Part shown: positions 5,834 through 7,530 of the stretch, in pieces
Layout: every line of letters begins with the position of its first letter
Numbering within the stretch: position 1 is the first letter of the stretch
Assembly: GCA_050014815.1 (NCBI GenBank)
Contig: JBEKCP010000290.1
Location: 1 to 7,530, forward strand
Source: JBEKCP01 sp050014815
GTDB taxonomy: Bacteria > Planctomycetota > Planctomycetia > Pirellulales > Thermoguttaceae
Reading direction: 5' to 3'
Length of the DNA stretch: 7,530 nt
Translations under genes and position numbers: made by a program
The notes under the pieces: model-generated
The model's database searches: none
Seen by the model: only the letters and a program-made list of their open reading frames with translations
Told to the model about the DNA's origin: nothing

Positions 5834-7372
5834 TCACCCTCCTGCGCGGTCGTGGAGCCGCGAGTTCAACTCGCGAAGCGCCGGATAAAGCTGCTCGAAG
5901 AGGGCGAATCGCTCGGCGTATTCGGCGGCGCGGCGCGGGTCGGGCTCGAAAATGCGGCCCGGCTTCCAGACCCGCTCCAGCGCATCCTGCTCGTCGCGGT
6001 AGATCCCGACGCCGATGCCGGCCAGGAGCGCCGCGCCCAGCGGCACCGCCTCGTCGAGCTGCGGGACCTCGACGGGCCGGCCCATTACGTCGGCCTTGTT
6101 CTGCATCCAGAGGTCGTTGCGCGTCGGGCCGCCGACGGCCACGATCCGCTCGGGCCGGACGCCCAGCCCCAGCTCGAAGCCGCGGACGATCTGGAGGAAC
6201 TGGTAGTCGAGCCCCTCGATGACTGCCCGGAGCATGTCGCCCTCGGTGACGACGTTCCGCAGGCCGGCGAAGGCGCCCAGCGAGCGGTGATCGACGATCG
6301 GGCAGTGGCTGCCCGACATGTGGGGCAGGAAGAGGACGCCGTTGGCGCCCGGCGGCGAGGCGGCGGCGCGGGCCATGAGGCCCGGCCAATCGACGCCGCC
6401 CGCGCTCGCGCAAGCCGCATGCCCGCACGTCCTGGCGAACCATTCGAGCATGTCGGCGGCCACTGTGGCGCCCATGGCGGTCCAAGTGCCGCGGGCAACG
6501 TGCGAATCGACGAGGATGCCCATCTGCCGGACGGCGGGCGTCAGCACCGGCTCGGCCAGTGCGGTGACGACCATTTCCCAGGTGCCCAGCACGTCCAAGA
6601 CGACGCCCGGCCGAAATGCCCCGGTGGGCAGCGCCCCGCAGCAGTAGTCGTGGCCGCCCAGGACCACGGGTGTGCCCGCGGGCAGCCCCGTGGCCCCGGC
6701 CGCCGCCGCGTGGACCTCGCCCAGCACCGTGCCGCTGGGCAGCACCTCGCACAGCAGCCGCCGGTCGATGCCCGAAACGGCCAGCAGCTCATCCGACCAG
6801 GTTCGCCGCCGCTGATCGAACAGGAGCGTCGTCGAGGCCATGCTGTAGTCGGTGGCATACCGGCCGCAGAGCATGAAGTTGACGAAGTCCTCGATCAAGA
6901 GCCACTTCTCGGCCCGGCGGAGGATCTCCGGCTCGTGCTCGCCCATCCACAAGAGGCGCAAGGCCGTGTTGAACACCCAGAGTTGGTTGCCGCCGATGGA
7001 GAACTGCCGCTCCGCGCCGACGTGTTCGAGCCACCAGCGGTGCTGCGGCTCGGTGCGCGGGCAGTGCCAACTGATGAGCGGATAGAGCCACGAGCCGTCG
7101 GCGGCCACCGGGAGGCCGTCCATCCCCATGCCCGTGACCGCCACGCCGCGGATGGCCCGCCGATCGTCGAGCCCGGCAATGGCCTCCTGGAGCAGTTCGG
7201 CCACGCCGCCCCAGATTTGCTCGGGCCGCCAGACAGTCCACTCCGGGTGGTCGGCGTCCGGGTGGCATTGCTCGGTGGGCCGGCTCGCCCGGGCGACCGC
7301 GCGGCCTTCCGCGTCGTAGATCACCGCTTTCAGGTTGGTGGAACCCAGATCGATGCCGACGAGATAGTCCAT
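5834..7372 (-). CDS. FGGY-family carbohydrate kinase, L-fuculokinase-like (512 aa)
   Basis: A cytoplasmic ATP-dependent sugar kinase of normal FGGY length with no signal peptide. The N-terminal phosphate-binding motif is GIDLGSTNLKAVIYD (6-20). The first FGGY signature appears as FNTALRLLWMGEH (134-146), with R where K is usual. The likely catalytic base is D242 in GGHDYCCGALPTG (239-251). The second FGGY signature fits completely at 366-386 (GAFAGLRN...DMLRAVIE). The nucleotide-binding VAVGGPTRN is at 411-419. SWHCPRT (101-107), GGHD and LGTWE (262-266) resemble what I recall of E. coli FucK, where SWKCPRT, AGHD and SGTWE occupy the same places; xylulokinases differ there. The likely reaction is L-fuculose to L-fuculose 1-phosphate, though rhamnulose, xylulose or another ketose cannot be excluded. 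The start is set by the conserved N terminus, because no Shine-Dalgarno precedes it: the leader is C-rich. The secreted GH141-like gene follows 82 bases downstream and may be co-transcribed. Confidence 0.9.
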   Translation of the reverse strand: MDYLVGIDLGSTNLKAVIYDAEGRAVARASRPTEQCHPDADHPEWTVWRPEQIWGGVAELLQEAIAGLDDRRAIRGVAVTGMGMDGLPVAADGSWLYPLISWHCPRTEPQHRWWLEHVGAERQFSIGGNQLWVFNTALRLLWMGEHEPEILRRAEKWLLIEDFVNFMLCGRYATDYSMASTTLLFDQRRRTWSDELLAVSGIDRRLLCEVLPSGTVLGEVHAAAAGATGLPAGTPVVLGGHDYCCGALPTGAFRPGVVLDVLGTWEMVVTALAEPVLTPAVRQMGILVDSHVARGTWTAMGATVAADMLEWFARTCGHAACASAGGVDWPGLMARAAASPPGANGVLFLPHMSGSHCPIVDHRSLGAFAGLRNVVTEGDMLRAVIEGLDYQFLQIVRGFELGLGVRPERIVAVGGPTRNDLWMQNKADVMGRPVEVPQLDEAVPLGAALLAGIGVGIYRDEQDALERVWKPGRIFEPDPRRAAEYAERFALFEQLYPALRELNSRLHDRAGG

Positions 7373-7408
7373 GGGGGCCGGGGATTTAGGGATTTGGGGA
7401 TTAGGATT
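7373..7408. repeat. Telomere-like GGGATTT repeats / G-quadruplex motif
   Basis: The plus strand has G-runs of 5, 4, 3 and 4 at 7373-7377, 7380-7383, 7389-7391 and 7396-7399, with gaps of 2, 5 and 4 bases. That satisfies the usual G-quadruplex pattern. The run continues as degenerate GGATTAGG units to about 7410. It abuts the kinase start codon, on the template strand of that gene, so the mRNA leader is C-rich and lacks a Shine-Dalgarno. Confidence 0.65.
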
Positions 7409-7520
7409 GGAAAGGGGACTGGCTCCGTCGCCACGCTCGATGTGGCGGTGGGCAAACGGGTTGCGGCGACGGTGCCTGTCCCCTTTCCCCGGAGGGCGAA
7501 AAAAGGGGGACAGGCACCGT
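7409..7520. repeat. Three-arm inverted repeat cluster (GGTGCCTGTCCCC family)
   Basis: Arm A (7409-7432, starting GGAAAGGGGACTGG) is complementary to arm B (7465-7488, ending CTGTCCCCTTTCC) at 22 of 24 positions. Part of arm B, ACGGTGCCTGTCCCC (7469-7483), is also an exact complement of arm C, GGGGACAGGCACCGT (7506-7520). B can pair with A or with C but not both. The cluster shares GCGACGGTGCC with the cluster at 2073-2083. I see no coding frame in 7373-7530. Confidence 0.75.
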
Positions 7521-7530
7521 GGCGGCGGCG

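Noticed and set aside
5859..5875. Palindrome CGCGAGTT-C-AACTCGCG
   Set aside because: It lies inside the kinase coding sequence (residues around ELNSR) and the one-base centre leaves little scope for a real hairpin; treated as coding sequence.
5760..6752. 330-residue open frame on the minus strand
   Set aside because: It is a shifted frame of the sugar kinase, dominated by R, G, A and H, with no family motif.
7373..7530. CRISPR array
   Set aside because: The repeats are inverted and unevenly spaced, with no run of direct repeats and equal spacers, and no cas gene is present.

Overview
The window is GC-rich bacterial chromosomal DNA. It holds four protein genes and three compact, repeat-bearing intergenic stretches. 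Gene content (a YVTN beta-propeller protein fused to a c-type cytochrome, two secreted parallel beta-helix proteins, an FGGY sugar kinase) and the short dyad repeats built on GGGACAG/CTGTCCC suggest a Planctomycetota-like organism, possibly an uncultured one. That placement is an inference from gene style, not from a marker gene. No tRNA, rRNA, CRISPR array, transposase or integrase was seen.

Layout. (1) Bases 1-1753, minus strand: a secreted YVTN-propeller/cytochrome c peroxidase-like protein. Its 3' end is cut off by the left edge, so only the first 584 codons are present, including one CxxCH haem site and an unusual alanine/lysine-rich insert. (2) Bases 1754-2233: a 480-base divergent intergenic region with a sigma70-like promoter facing each way and a run of stem-loops between them. 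(3) Bases 2234-3412, plus strand: a secreted 392-residue parallel beta-helix protein. (4) Bases 3430-5751, minus strand: a larger secreted parallel beta-helix protein that resembles GH141-type glycosidases and carries a C-terminal beta-sandwich-like domain. It converges on gene 3 with a 17-base gap. (5) Bases 5834-7372, minus strand: an FGGY-family carbohydrate kinase most like L-fuculokinase, 82 bases upstream of gene 4 and in the same direction. (6) Bases 7373-7530: a non-coding stretch with a G-quadruplex-type motif and three mutually complementary repeat arms.

How the genes may work together. The secreted GH141-like protein and the second beta-helix protein would act on polysaccharide outside the cytoplasm, and the kinase would phosphorylate a released sugar (fuculose or a related ketose) inside. 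That makes genes 3-5 look like part of a carbohydrate-use locus, possibly for fucose-containing glycans. The propeller-cytochrome protein belongs to extracytoplasmic redox chemistry and has no evident link to the sugar genes. Most of the very long alternative-frame ORFs here are artefacts of high GC content.
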